This document shows, piece by piece, positions 53,038-62,772 of a stretch of DNA of 64,000 nucleotides. The number at the start of each line of letters is the position of its first letter. The first letter of the stretch is position 1. The position numbers were made by a program, and so were the translations under genes. The stretch lies in NCBI GenBank assembly GCA_963762165.1, contig CAVXJN010000003.1, positions 62,001 to 126,000 of the forward strand. Direction: 5' to 3'. Source of the stretch: CAVXJN01 sp963762165. Its GTDB lineage: Bacteria > Pseudomonadota > Gammaproteobacteria > JASBUN01. The notes beneath the pieces are model-generated. The model was not told the origin of the DNA and searched no databases. It was given only the letters and a program-made list of their open reading frames with translations.

Positions 53038-53393
53038 CCCGCGCCGACTGGATGTTGCTGGCGGCAATCGCCATCCTGTTGCCCGCGGTGTACTTGGCGA
53101 CCTGGATCCCGAGCACGGAAGGAACCGAAATCACGATCCAGTCCGGCCGCAATTCGCCGCTGACGCTCTCATTGAGTCACGATCGCCGTGTGCGGATCGC
53201 CGGCCGCCTCGGCGACAGCGTCATCGAAATCCGTCAAGGTGAAGCGCATTTTCTATCCTCGCCCTGCACTTCGAAAATCTGCGTGCACAGCGGTTGGCTG
53301 CATGAGACCGGCGAGTTTGCCGCTTGCCTGCCCAATGGGGTCAGCTTCACCGTCGCCGGCGGTCAGCGGCGCTTCGACGCCATCAACTTCTAG
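53034..53393 (+). CDS. NusG domain II-type membrane-anchored protein
   Basis: Product of 119 residues whose ATG overlaps the apbE stop. An N-terminal membrane segment (about 6-25, LLAAIAILLPAVYLATWIP) is followed by a NusG_II-like beta domain (VRIAGRLGDSVIEIRQGEAHFLSSPCTSKICVHSGWL). Two cysteines (P-C-T-S-K-I-C) and a conserved His are typical. It belongs to the ApbE-NusG_II-Gx set thought to act in extracytoplasmic electron transfer. Confidence 0.82.
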   Translation: MTRADWMLLAAIAILLPAVYLATWIPSTEGTEITIQSGRNSPLTLSLSHDRRVRIAGRLGDSVIEIRQGEAHFLSSPCTSKICVHSGWLHETGEFAACLPNGVSFTVAGGQRRFDAINF

Positions 53394-53409
53394 GAAACCG
53401 GTACCGCCT

Positions 53410-53955
53410 GTGGCTACATTGATCGCCACACCCGAAGATCAGCGCATCGCCTGGCTCGCGGCCGTAGCCATCACCATCCATATCGCCGAGAGCGCGCTGC
53501 CATCGCCCCTGCCGGGCGTCAAACCCGGACTGGCCAACATCATCACGGTCGCCGTTCTGGTGCAGTTCGGCTGGCGTGCGGCTGCCTGGGTGGCGGTGCT
53601 GCGGGTACTGGCCGGCAGTCTGTTGATCGGCACGTTTCTGACCCCCACTTTCGTGATGAGTTTCGGCGGCAGCCTCGCCAGTATCACGATCCTGTGGCTG
53701 GCATGCCGGTTACCGGGCCGCGGCTTCAGTGCCATCGGCTACAGCCTGCTGGCGGCACTGGCGCATATGAGCGCGCAGTTCCTGCTGGCATGGACTTTGT
53801 TCATACCCCATCCAGGGCTGGTGCATTTGCTGCCGTTTCTGCTGACGGCATCGGTTTTATTCGGTCTGGTGAACGGTATAATCGCAAAGCGGCTGCTGGC
53901 CAATTTGACAGCGCCGGACATTTGCGACGGACAACGCGACTCCACTCAGACATGA
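53410..53955 (+). CDS. Gx-transporter / heptaprenyl diphosphate synthase component I-like membrane protein
   Basis: Product of 181 residues from a GTG (start uncertain). About five membrane helices, including AAVAITIHIAESALPSPLPG, ANIITVAVLVQFGWRAAAWV, and FVMSFGGSLASITILWLACRL. The PGVKPGLANI motif marks the Gx transporter family. Despite the historical name, family members beside apbE are believed to move a substrate, possibly a flavin or quinone. Third gene of the set; tonB overlaps its end. Confidence 0.8.
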   Translation: MATLIATPEDQRIAWLAAVAITIHIAESALPSPLPGVKPGLANIITVAVLVQFGWRAAAWVAVLRVLAGSLLIGTFLTPTFVMSFGGSLASITILWLACRLPGRGFSAIGYSLLAALAHMSAQFLLAWTLFIPHPGLVHLLPFLLTASVLFGLVNGIIAKRLLANLTAPDICDGQRDSTQT

Positions 53956-54835
53956 CTGCGGCGCAGGCAACTCCTCCACGCGTGACTGCAGGCGATCGCC
54001 TGGGCCTGACTCTGTTCCTGGCAATCGCGTTTCACGCACTGGTGATCCTGGGCATCAGCTTTCAGCAGGAAGATCCCCGTAAAGCCGAAGTGGTCAACAC
54101 CCTGGACATCACCCTGGTCCAGGGCGCCAGCGAGAAGCCGCCGGAACAAGCCGACTATCTGGCGCAGGAGCAGCAGCGCGGCGGCGGCAACACCAGGGAA
54201 CGGGTGCGCCACGAACCCGAGGCCGCAGAACCGAGCGTGGTCGAGCAACCGGCGCCGTCACCGAAGACTTTTCCCGCGGCCGCGCCGCCGGCGCCGAAGA
54301 GCACCGCAGCGCAGGTGATCACCCAAAAGCGCGCCCCGAAGAAAACCCCGGCTCGCACCGAAGCGCCACAGGCACCCACTCCTGCGCCCATATCCGCAGC
54401 CGAACTGATGCAACGCAGCCGCGAAATCGCGCGCTCTGGAAGCGCGGGTGGAATCGTCGAAACAGCTCTATTCCCATAGCGACAGCAAAGTGCTGACCGC
54501 CAATACCCGCAAAGTCGAGGATGCGGCATACTTGCATGCGTGGATCGACAAGGTGGAAAAGATCGGCGCGTTGAACTATCCCGACGAAGCGCGGCGCCGC
54601 AACCTTTCCGGCGAGTTGGAATTGGAAGTCACCTTGAATGCCGACGGCAGCCTGGTGAGCATCGATCTGCTGCGCTCATCCGGGCACGAGGTGCTGGACG
54701 AAGCCGCGCGCCGCATCGTGCGCCTGGCGGCACCGTTCCCGGCGGTACCCGCCAACGTGCTGGATGGCGATCAAGGAGTTGCGTATCCGCCGCCGCTGGC
54801 GATTCACCACCGAAGACCAACTCGTTGGTCAATAA
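53952..54835 (+). CDS. tonB: TonB family protein (two frame changes)
   Basis: About 293 residues after removing one base near 54437 and one near 54768. N-terminal membrane anchor (GLTLFLAIAFHALVILGISF), a Pro/Ala/Lys-rich periplasmic spacer (APKSTAAQVITQKRAPKK), and the TonB C-terminal domain: AWIDKVEKIGALNYPDEARR, SGELELEVTLNADGSLVSIDLLRSSGHEVLDEAARR, ending LRIRRRWRFTTEDQLVGQ. It passes proton-motive energy to outer-membrane transporters. In P. aeruginosa the TonB3 at this position is tied to twitching. Confidence 0.92.
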
Positions 54836-54943
54836 CCAGAAAGCGGAAATACCATCTGAAATTCGCGCGTTATCGGTCGGCCGTGCGGCCGTGACTGCCG
54901 CGGGCGGCTTGATCGCCAACCATCGCCGCCGGATACTAGCCCC

Positions 54944-55507
54944 ATGACGCGCGCCACAGATCTGACCAACCATTTTTTGATCGCCATGCCGCAATTGGCG
55001 GACCCGAACTTTTTCCACACCGTAACCTACATCTGCGAACACACCGAAGAGGGCGCCCTCGGCATCGTCATCAATCGCCCGCTGGAAGTGCGCCTGGGCG
55101 AAATTCTCGATCACATGGAAATCGAAACCCGCGCCGACACGCTGGCTGAACGCACCGTCTACATGGGCGGACCGGTGCAGCAGGAGCGCGGCTTCGTCCT
55201 GCATCGGCCGGCCACGCAATGGGATTCGACCCTGTTGATCACCGACGATATCGGGTTGACCACTTCGCGTGACGTGCTGACCGCCATGGCGCGGGGCGAG
55301 GGTCCGGTGGAAAGCCTGATCGCGCTTGGCTACGCAGGCTGGGGCGCCGGGCAGCTGGAGCAGGAATTGGCGGACAACGCCTGGCTCAGCGGACCGGCAG
55401 ATGAGCGCATCCTGTTTCGAACCCCGGTGGAAAAACGCTGGGAAGAAGCTGCGGCGTTGCTCGGCGTGGATCTCAATCTGCTCTCCGGGGACGCAGGTCA
55501 CGCATAA
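54944..55507 (+). CDS. yqgE: YqgE/AlgH family protein
   Basis: Product of 187 residues. Family signature: LTNHFLIAMPQLADPNFFHTVTYICEHTEEGALGIVINRPLE, VYMGGPVQQERGFVLH and ALGYAGWGAGQLEQELADNAWL. Conserved but of unclear function; named AlgH in Pseudomonas. It starts 109 bases after tonB and overlaps ruvX closely (next ATG 2 bases after its stop). Confidence 0.95.
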   Translation: MTRATDLTNHFLIAMPQLADPNFFHTVTYICEHTEEGALGIVINRPLEVRLGEILDHMEIETRADTLAERTVYMGGPVQQERGFVLHRPATQWDSTLLITDDIGLTTSRDVLTAMARGEGPVESLIALGYAGWGAGQLEQELADNAWLSGPADERILFRTPVEKRWEEAAALLGVDLNLLSGDAGHA

Positions 55508-55508
55508 A

Positions 55509-55957
55509 ATGGCTGCCGATTTGCAGCGCACCTTGCTCGGATTCGACTACGGCCAAAAGAAAATCGGCGTTGCCATCGGCCAGGAAGTCACGTGCATGGC
55601 ACGCGAATTGGTCACCCTGCCCTGCCCGAAGCAGCATCCCGACTGGCGAGCCATCGGCCGCCTCATCGATGAATGGCGACCGGATGCGCTGGTGATCGGC
55701 GTGCCGTATCATATGGACGGCCGCGAACACGACCTGACCCACGCGGCGCGACGCTTCGGCCGGCAACTCCATGGCCGGTACGGCTTGCCGGTGCATGAAG
55801 TGGACGAACGCCTTAGCTCCCGGGAAGCACGCGAGCAGACGGCACACGAACGTGCCGTCGGCCACCGCTGCGCGCGCGGAGGCCGATCGATCAGATCGCC
55901 GCTCGCGTCATCTTGCAAGACTGGCTGCGCCAGCAGGAGACCTGCCGTGACCGTTGA
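55509..55957 (+). CDS. ruvX: YqgF/RuvX putative Holliday junction resolvase (two frame changes)
   Basis: About 148 residues after correction, of the RNase H-like YqgF family, also involved in 16S rRNA 5'-end processing. Motifs: LLGFDYGQKKIGVAIGQE (first Asp), ALVIGVPYHMDGREHDLTHAARRF, VHEVDERLSSREAREQ (second Asp-Glu) and IDQIAARVILQDWLRQQ (third Asp). One-base gains near 55849 and 55887. Its corrected stop at 55957 overlaps the pyrR start. Confidence 0.9.
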
Positions 55958-56473
55958 ACCGGATCCCCAAGCCCTGATCGCCCGGATGGCGGAAGCACTG
56001 CGACGGGAAATCGCCGAACGCAATATCCGCGATCCGCTGGTGATCGGTATCCATACCGGCGGCGTGTGGGTGGCGAAGGCGCTGCATCAGGCGCTTGGGC
56101 TTGAGTTCCAAACTCGGCAGCCTCGACATCTCCTTTTACCGCGACGACTTCACCAGAATCGGCATGAACCCCCAGGTCAAACCGTCGGATCTGCCGTTCA
56201 GCGTCGACGCCCGGCACATCATCCTGGTGGACGACGTGCTGTATACCGGGCGCACGGTACGCGCCGCCATGAACGAAATCTTCGACTACGGCCGACCTGC
56301 GTCCATCATGCTCGCGACGCTGGTGGACCGCGGCGGCCGCGAATTGCCGATCCAGGCCAACGTGGTCGGCCAGCACCTGGAACTGCAGCGCCGGCCAGGA
56401 AGTGAAACTGACCGGCCCGGAACCGCTGGCGCTGAGCATTCAGGACACCACGCAACCGGGAGGGCGGGCGTGA
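55947..56473 (+). CDS. pyrR: PyrR, pyrimidine regulator / uracil phosphoribosyltransferase (two frame changes)
   Basis: About 174 residues after correction, from a GTG inside the ruvX end. LVIGIHTGGVWVAKALHQALG, GSLDISFYRDDFTRIG and the PRPP loop HIILVDDVLYTGRTVRAAMNEIFD are clear, with ALVDRGGRELPIQANVVGQ-type C-terminal segment. One-base gains near 56107 and 56393. In Pseudomonas PyrR lies beside pyrB and acts on gene regulation; the RNA-attenuation role is known from Bacillus. The pyrB GTG overlaps its stop. Confidence 0.9.
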
Positions 56474-57447
56474 ATCTGCAAGTCGACGATCAAGGCAGAC
56501 TGCGTCATTTTCTCTCCGTCGAGGGATTGAGCCGGGAAATCCTGGTGGACATTCTCGATGCCGCGGAGTCCTTTGCCGGCGTTCCGGAGCAGACCATCAA
56601 AAAAGTCCCGCTGCTGCGCGGCAAAACCATCGTCAATCTGTTCTTCGAACCCAGCACCCGCACCCGCACCACTTTCGAACTGGCGGCCAAGCGGCTGTCG
56701 GCCGACGTGCTCAATATCAACCTGAACGCCTCCAGCACCACCAAGGGCGAAACCCTGCTCGATACCATGCGCAACCTCGAAGCCATGCACGTTGACATGT
56801 TCGTGGTGCGCCACAACGACAGCGGCGCCGCCCACTTCATCGCCCGCCACGTCTTGCCCCACGTCGCCATCATCAACGCCGGCGACGGCCGCCACGCGCA
56901 TCCCACCCAGGGCATGCTGGACATGTTCACGATCCGCCGCCACAAGGGCGATTTCGCCAATCTGCGGGTGGCGATCGTCGGCGACATCATGCATTCGCGG
57001 GTGGCCCGCTCGCAGATTCATGCGCTTGAACATCCTCGGCGCCCAGCGAAGTCCGCGTAGTGGCGCCGCGCACCCTGCTGCCGGCGGAAGTCGAGCAACT
57101 GGGGGTGCAGGTCCATACCGAACTGGCGTCCGGCATCCGCGACGTCGACGTGATCATGATGCTGCGCCTGCAGCGCGAGCGCATGCAGGGCGCGTTGCTG
57201 CCGAGCGAGCACGAATATTTCCGCCGCTACGGACTTGACAGAGGACAAAGCTGCGTCACGCCAAGGAGGACGCCATCGTCATGCATCCCGGGCCCCATCA
57301 ACCGCGGCGTGGAAATGGACTCGCAAGTCGCCGACGGTCCGCGCTCGGTAATCTCTGCAGCAGGTGTCCCACGGCATCGCCGTCCGCATGGCGGTGATGT
57401 CCATGGCCATGCGCAGCCGCGCGCCGGAAGCCCTGGAGGAGCAGTAA
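56470..57447 (+). CDS. pyrB: Aspartate carbamoyltransferase catalytic subunit (six frame changes)
   Basis: 323 residues after correction. Carbamoyl-phosphate site FFEPSTRTRTTFELAAKRL, SSTTKGETLLDTMRNLEAM, HPTQGMLDMFTIRRHKG, VAIVGDIMHSRVARSQIHAL, and HPGPINRGVEMDS near the end. Six one-base gains near 57024, 57046, 57236, 57253, 57295 and 57358; the total length returns to a whole number of codons. It makes carbamoyl-aspartate, and in Pseudomonas forms a complex with PyrC'. pyrC' starts in TAATG. Confidence 0.92.
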
Positions 57448-58730
57448 TGCGTTTGCGCATCCGCGGCGGTCGCGTGCTCGATCCCGCCAACGGCGTCGAC
57501 GGCGAACAGGACCTGTTCATCGCCGACGGCCGCATCGCCGCCCTCGGCCACGCCCCGGAGGGGTTTTCCGCTGACCAGGAAATCGATGCCGCGCGGCCTC
57601 GTGGTCTGTCCCGGCCTGGTGGATCTATGTGCGCGCACCCGGGAACCGGGCAATGAACACAAGGCGACCATTGCGTCGGAAACCGCGGCCGCGGCCGCCG
57701 CAGGTATCACCACCTTGTGCTGTCCGCCGGACACCAATCCGATCATCGATACGCCGGCCGTGGCGCAATTGGTACGCCAACGCGCCGACGCCGCGGGCTA
57801 CGCCCGCCTGGTACCGCTTGGCGCGCTCACCTTCGGCCTCGGCGGCGAGAAGCTCTCGGAAATGGCGGAACTGCGCGACGCCGGCTGCGTCGGCGTCAGC
57901 AACGTCGGACCGATCGCCAACAGTCAGATCATGCGCCGCGCCATGGAATACGCCGCCACCCAGGATCTGACCGTGTTTCTGATCCCCAGCGATCCTTGGC
58001 TGAGCGACAACGGCTGCGCCCACGAGGGCGCGGTGTCGACCCGCCTCGGCCTGCCGGGCATACCCGAAGCCGCCGAAACCGTCGCCGTGGCCCGCGACCT
58101 GGCGCTGATCCAGCAAACCGGAGTGCGGGCGCACTTCTGCCGCCTGTCCACGGCCACGGCGGTGCGCATGGTGGCTCGAGCGCGTTTCGACGGCCTGCCG
58201 GTGAGCGCCGATGTCGCGGTCCATCACCTGTTTCTCACCGAAGTCGACGTCGATCACTTCGACAGCCACTGCCATGTACTGCCGCCATTGCGCACCTACC
58301 GGGACCTGGAAGGACTCACCGACGGCGTGGTGCGGGGCGTACTCGGCGCCGATCTGCTCCGATCACCAACCCCACGAGGCCGATGCCAAACTGGCGCCAT
58401 TCTGCTCCACCGAACCCGGCGTGTCCGGACTCGACAGCCTGCTGGGCCTGACGCTGCGCCTGGTCGACGGATGGACCGTTGAGCATGAGCGATGCGATCG
58501 CCCGCCTTACCCACGGGCCCGGCGCGGCATCCTCGGCATCGATGCCGGCACGCTGCGTCCGGGTGCTGCCGCCGACATCTGCGTATTCGATCCCGATGCT
58601 CGCTGGCGCCTGACGCCGTCGGAAATGCGCAGCCTCGGTCGCAATACGCCATTCATGGACTGGGAGATGCACGGCCGCGTGACCTGCACACCTGCTCGGC
58701 GGCCGCCTGGTATTCGATCGCCGCAACTGA
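57447..58730 (+). CDS. pyrC: Dihydroorotase-like subunit PyrC' (six frame changes)
   Basis: About 425 residues after correction (P. aeruginosa PyrC' has 423). Amidohydrolase fold: MRLRIRGGRVLDPANG, VCPGLVDLCARTREPGNEHKATI, TTLCCPPDTNPIIDTPAVAQL, and SDHQPHEADAK. The first strand reads DLCARTREPG where active dihydroorotases have D-L-H-x-H, so the zinc-binding His-x-His is missing. This is the signature of the inactive PyrC' that supports PyrB assembly, so an active dihydroorotase must be elsewhere. Frame changes near 57590, 58362, 58473, 58533, 58538 and 58690, all gains. Confidence 0.88.
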
Positions 58731-58747
58731 CAACGAATTCGACTGCA

Positions 58748-59691
58748 ATGCGCAAAACCCACCGCGACACGATTTTCCTCGAAGAAGCCGAAGTACTGGC
58801 GCACCACGAATATCCGGCACGCCAATACGTGCTGCGCCTGCGCGCACGACGCTGCGCCGCGGCCGCGCTGCCCGGCAGCTTCGTACATTTGCGCTGCGCA
58901 TCCGCAGCTGCCGATGCGCCGGCCCCTCTCGATCATGCGCGCCTCGGCAAACGAAGGCTGGATCGATTTGCTCTATAAAGCGGTCGGTCAGGGCACGGCG
59001 TTGCTGGCGCAGCGCACGGTCGGCGAACAACTGAGCGTGCTCGGGCCCATCGGCACACCATTCGCAGTGCATCCGGCACGCCCGCGCACATTGCTGATCG
59101 GCGGCGGCGTCGGCATCCCGCCGATGGTGTTCCTGGCGGAACATCTGCGACAACGCAAGGCAGACCTGAAACCCCTGGTACTGATGGGTTCGGAGGTTCC
59201 ATTTCCGTTCCACGCCCGGCCCTCACAGATCGTGGTACCGGGAATGCCCGAGCACGTCATCGCCGCCATGCCGTTGCTGGATGACTGGGGAGTTCCGAGC
59301 CGCCTCGCCAGCCTGCAGGACTTCGCCGGCTGTCATCAGGGCTATGTCACCGATCTAGCGCGCGCATGGCTCGACAGCTCTGGATGCGCAAGCGCGCACC
59401 GAAGTGGAGATATTCGCCTGCGGTCCGCACCCGATGCTGGAAGCGGTGGCGCATCTGGCGCGGGAGTACGAACTGCCGTGCCAGGTTTCCCTGGAGGAAT
59501 TCATGGCCTGTGCGGTCGGCGGCTGCGCCGGCTGCACCGTGCAGGTGGAAACCCCCGCCGGACCGGCCATGAAGCGGGTGTGCGTGGACGGCCCGGTGTT
59601 CGACGCCGCGGCGGTGTTTCCGGCGGCATGTAGGTTGCGTCAACGACGCGCGAACGGCCGGACGCAATCTCGCCCAAGATCTCAAGCCTGA
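58748..59691 (+). CDS. PyrK-like dihydroorotate dehydrogenase electron-transfer flavoprotein (two frame changes)
   Basis: About 313 residues after removing one base near 58900 and one near 59383. FAD-binding barrel PMRRPLSIMRA (R-P-x-S), NAD-binding TLLIGGGVGIPPMVFLAEHL, EIFACGPHPMLEAVAHLA, and a C-terminal [2Fe-2S] site FMACAVGGCAGCTVQV ... KRVCVDGPVFDA. PyrK usually pairs with class 1B PyrD to pass electrons to NAD; no pyrD is in the window, so its partner is unknown. The end is uncertain (59633 or 59691), overlapping the pilU stop. Confidence 0.82.
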
Positions 59692-60817
59692 TTTTTCGTC
59701 GATCAGCGATACGCCGTCCATCGCTTCGCTGAATTTCTCCGGGTCGCCGTTACCGAATTTGATCATCAATCGCACTTCGTTCGCCGAGTCGGCGTATTGC
59801 AGCGCGTCTTCGTAGCTGATATCGCCGACGCTGTACAATTCGTACAAAGCCTGATCGAACGTGCGCATGCCTTGCTGGGCGGAGCGCTTCATCAGGTCCT
59901 TGAGCTTGTGCACTTCCGCCTTGCGGATCAGGTCGGCAGCCAACGGCGTATTGACCAGATACTTCGACGCAAACCCTTCGGCCCTTGCCGTCGGCCCGGG
60001 GCAGCAGCTGTTGCGCGACGATCGCCTTCAGATTCAATGAAAGATCCATGAACAGTTGGTCGCGTCGCTCTTCCGGAAAGAAGTTGATGATCCGGTCCAG
60101 CGCCTGATTGGCATTGTTGGCATGCAGCGTACATAAACACAAATGCCCGGTCTCGGCGAATGCGATCGCATATTCCATCGTTTCGCGGGCACGCACTTCG
60201 CCGATCAGGATCACGTCAGGAGCTTGGCGCAAGGTGTTTTTCAGCGCCGTGCCATAATCGTTGGTATCGATTCCGACTTCGCGCTGCGTGACCATGCAGC
60301 CGGAGTGCTGGTGCACGAATTCGATCGGGTCTTCAATGGTAATGATATGACCGTTGCTGTTCTGATTGCGGTAGCCGATCATGGCCGCCAACGACGTCGA
60401 CTTGCCCGTGCCGGTGGCGCCTACAAACAGCACCAAGCCACGCTTCACCATAGCCAGGTTCTTGAGAATCGGCGGCAGGGTTAGTTCCTCCAGCGTCGGG
60501 ATACGGGTTTCGATTCGGCGCAGCACCATACCGGCAAAATTGCGCTGCACGAATGCGCTGGCACGAAAGCGGCCGATACCGGTCGCGCTGATGGCAAAAT
60601 TGCACTCGTTGGTCCGCTCGAATTCCGCGCGCTGATGGTCGTTCATGACGCTGTAGACGATGTCCCGCGCCTGGTCCGGAGTCAGGGTGGTCTGAGACAC
60701 CGGCTTGAGCTTGCCGTTGACCTTGATCGACGGCGGCATTCCCGCCGTGATGAACAGGTCGGACGCTTTCTTGCTGACCATCAACTTCAACAGTGATTGG
60801 AAGTCCATCTCGTGCAT
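59682..60817 (-). CDS. pilU: PilU, type IV pilus retraction ATPase (two frame changes)
   Basis: About 377 residues after correction (P. aeruginosa 382). N-terminal FQSLLKLMVSKKASDLFITAG, Walker A VGATGTGKSTSLAAMIGY, Asp box IITIEDPIEFVHQHSGCMVTQ, Walker B DVILIGEVRARETMEYAI, His box ETGHLCLCTLHANNANQALDRIINFFP, and DLSLNLKAIVAQQLLP. A one-base gain near 59964 and one in a run of T's (plus strand) near 59691 mask the C-terminus, which should end SLIDENQA at 59682. Works with PilT to pull in pili. Confidence 0.92.
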
Positions 60818-60836
60818 CCTCGACGCGCCGGCGCGC

Positions 60837-61875
60837 TTATCGGAACATATCCTTGTTTTGTGCGCGCGTCAGAGCGTCCTGTTTGCTGACCACACCCTTT
60901 GCGACCAGTTGCTGCAAATGCTGATCCAGCGTCTGCATGCCCTGGCCCTGCCCGGTTTGAATCGCCGAATACATTTGCGCCACCTTGTCTTCGCGGATCA
61001 GGTTACGAATCGCCGGCGTGCCGATCATGATCTCCCATGCCGCGGTACGTCCGCCGCCGACCCGCTTGAGCAGGGTCTGGGAAATCACGCCGCGCAACGA
61101 CTCCGACAACATGGAGCGCACCATCTGCTTTTCGCCGGCCGGAAATACATCGATGACACGATCGATGGTTTTGGCCGCGGAACTGGTATGCAGAGTGCCG
61201 AATACCAGATGGCCGGTCTCGGCCGCCGTCAGCGCCAGGCGGATGGTTTCCAGATCGCGCATTTCGCCCACCAGAATGATGTCCGGGTCTTCGCGCAGCG
61301 CGGAGCGCAGAGCTTCGGAAAACCCGAGCGTGTCACGGTGTACTTCGCGCTGATTGACCAGGCACTTCTTGCTTTGGTGCACGAATTCGATCGGGTCTTC
61401 AATGGTCAGGATGTGGGCGAAGCTGTTTTCGTTCAGATGATTCATGATCGCCGCCAGCGTCGTCGACTTGCCGGAACCGGTAGGCCCGGTCACGAGGATC
61501 AAGCCGCGAGGGTTCTTGGCCATTTCCTGGAACACCGGCTGGGCAGCCCAGATCTTCCAGGCTTAAAATGTTCGACGGAATGGTTCGAAATACGGCGCCC
61601 GCGCCGCGGTTCTGGTTGAACGCGTTGACGCGAAACCGGGCCAAGCCGGGAATCTCGAACGAAAAATCGGTTTCGAAGAACTCCTCGAAGTCCTTGCGCT
61701 GCTTGTCGTTCATGATGTCGTAGATCAAACCATGAACTGTTTTGTGATCAAGCGCCGCGACGTTGATGCGTCGAATGTCGCCGTCGACGCGAATCATCGG
61801 CGGCAAACCGGAGGAAAGATGCAAATCGGAGGCGTTGTTCTTGACTGCAAAAGCGAGCAGTTCCGCGATATCCAT
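60837..61875 (-). CDS. pilT: PilT, type IV pilus retraction ATPase (one frame change)
   Basis: About 345 residues after removing one base near 61546 (P. aeruginosa 344). Motifs: MDIAELLAFAVKNNASDLHLSSG, Walker A VTGPTGSGKSTTLAAIMNHL, ILTIEDPIEFVHQSKKCLVNQREV, Walker B DIILVGEMRDLETIRLAL, GHLVFGTLHTSSAAKTIDRVIDVFP and the AIRNLIREDKVAQMYS (AIRNLIRE) motif needed for retraction. pilU follows 19 bases downstream. The signal path is pilG/H and ChpA, 10 kb away. Confidence 0.95.
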
Positions 61876-62006
61876 GTAGAAAATTCCTAATGCAATTGAA
61901 ACACAGGCCGGCTGGTACGGTATGCTTTATATCGTGTGCTCGAGCACTTTCTTTAGCGCCTCTGGGCCTGCCGAATTCAGTATAGCCGGGCGATTTGACC
62001 CATACC
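61876..62006. promoter_or_regulatory. Divergent region of pilT and yggS
   Basis: 131 bases with AT-rich TATGCTTTATATCG (about 61921-61934) that may carry the pilT promoter. No firm hexamer pair. Confidence 0.3.
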
Positions 62007-62705
62007 ATGTCCGATATCCACGCCCATCTGCAACAAGTCCGCGCTCGCATCGAAAATGCCGCGCGCACGGCCGGACGGGATCCTGCGTCGGTGACCCTGG
62101 TGGCCGTCAGCAAAACGCACTCGGCTGAATCCGTCCGCGCCGCATACGACGCCGGCCAGCGAATCTTCGGCGAAAGCTATGTCCAGGAAGCACTTGCGAA
62201 AATGCAGGCGCTGCAAGACCTGCGGCTGCAGTGGCATTTCATCGGTCCCATCCAGTCGAATAAAACAAAAGATATCGCCCTGCACTTTGACTGGGTTCAC
62301 GGAATCGAACGAATCAAGGTGGCCGAGCGCTTGAGCGCGCAGCGCCCGCCAGCTCTGGGCCCGCTGCAAGTGTGCATTCAGGTCAACACCAGCGGCGAAG
62401 CGACCAAGTCCGGCGTTGCCCTGGATCAACTGCCGCAGCTCGCCGAACGGATCGCCTCATTGCCCGGACTGCGTTTGCGGGGCCTGATGACCATCCCGGC
62501 GCCCACTGACCGGTTCGAGGCGCAGCGACTGCCTTTCCGGGCTTTGCGGGCAGCGCACGACCAATTGTGCCGCGACGGTCTCGAACTCGACACTTTGTCC
62601 ATGGGCATGAGCGGCGACCTCGAAGCGGCGATCGCCGAAGGGGCCACGATGGTACGGATCGGCACTGCAATCTTCGGAGAGCGGCACACAGCGCGCCGCC
62701 GGTGA
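62007..62705 (+). CDS. yggS: PLP homeostasis protein YggS/PROSC
   Basis: Product of 232 residues from ATG 62007 (MSDIHAHLQQVRARIENAAR); a TTG at 61995 would add four residues. PLP lysine in LVAVSKTHSAESVR; GQRIFGESYVQEALAK, WHFIGPIQSNKTKDIA, VNTSGEATKSGV, LRLRGLMTIP and LSMGMSGDLEAAIAEGATMVRIGTAIFG match the family. It buffers pyridoxal phosphate. The pilT-yggS-proC-yggT order is widespread in gammaproteobacteria. Confidence 0.96.
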   Translation: MSDIHAHLQQVRARIENAARTAGRDPASVTLVAVSKTHSAESVRAAYDAGQRIFGESYVQEALAKMQALQDLRLQWHFIGPIQSNKTKDIALHFDWVHGIERIKVAERLSAQRPPALGPLQVCIQVNTSGEATKSGVALDQLPQLAERIASLPGLRLRGLMTIPAPTDRFEAQRLPFRALRAAHDQLCRDGLELDTLSMGMSGDLEAAIAEGATMVRIGTAIFGERHTARRR

Positions 62706-62772
62706 GCCCCGCTCATTTGGTTTTAGCAGCCGTTGCGATAGACTGAGCCCCACTTTCGCAGCGGCGTGCGTT

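Noticed and set aside
17725..61875. Programmed or motif-linked insertion (several gains seem to sit next to CTG or CAG)
   Set aside because: The exact inserted base is ambiguous at most sites, and CTG is a very common codon, so the apparent link is not reliable.
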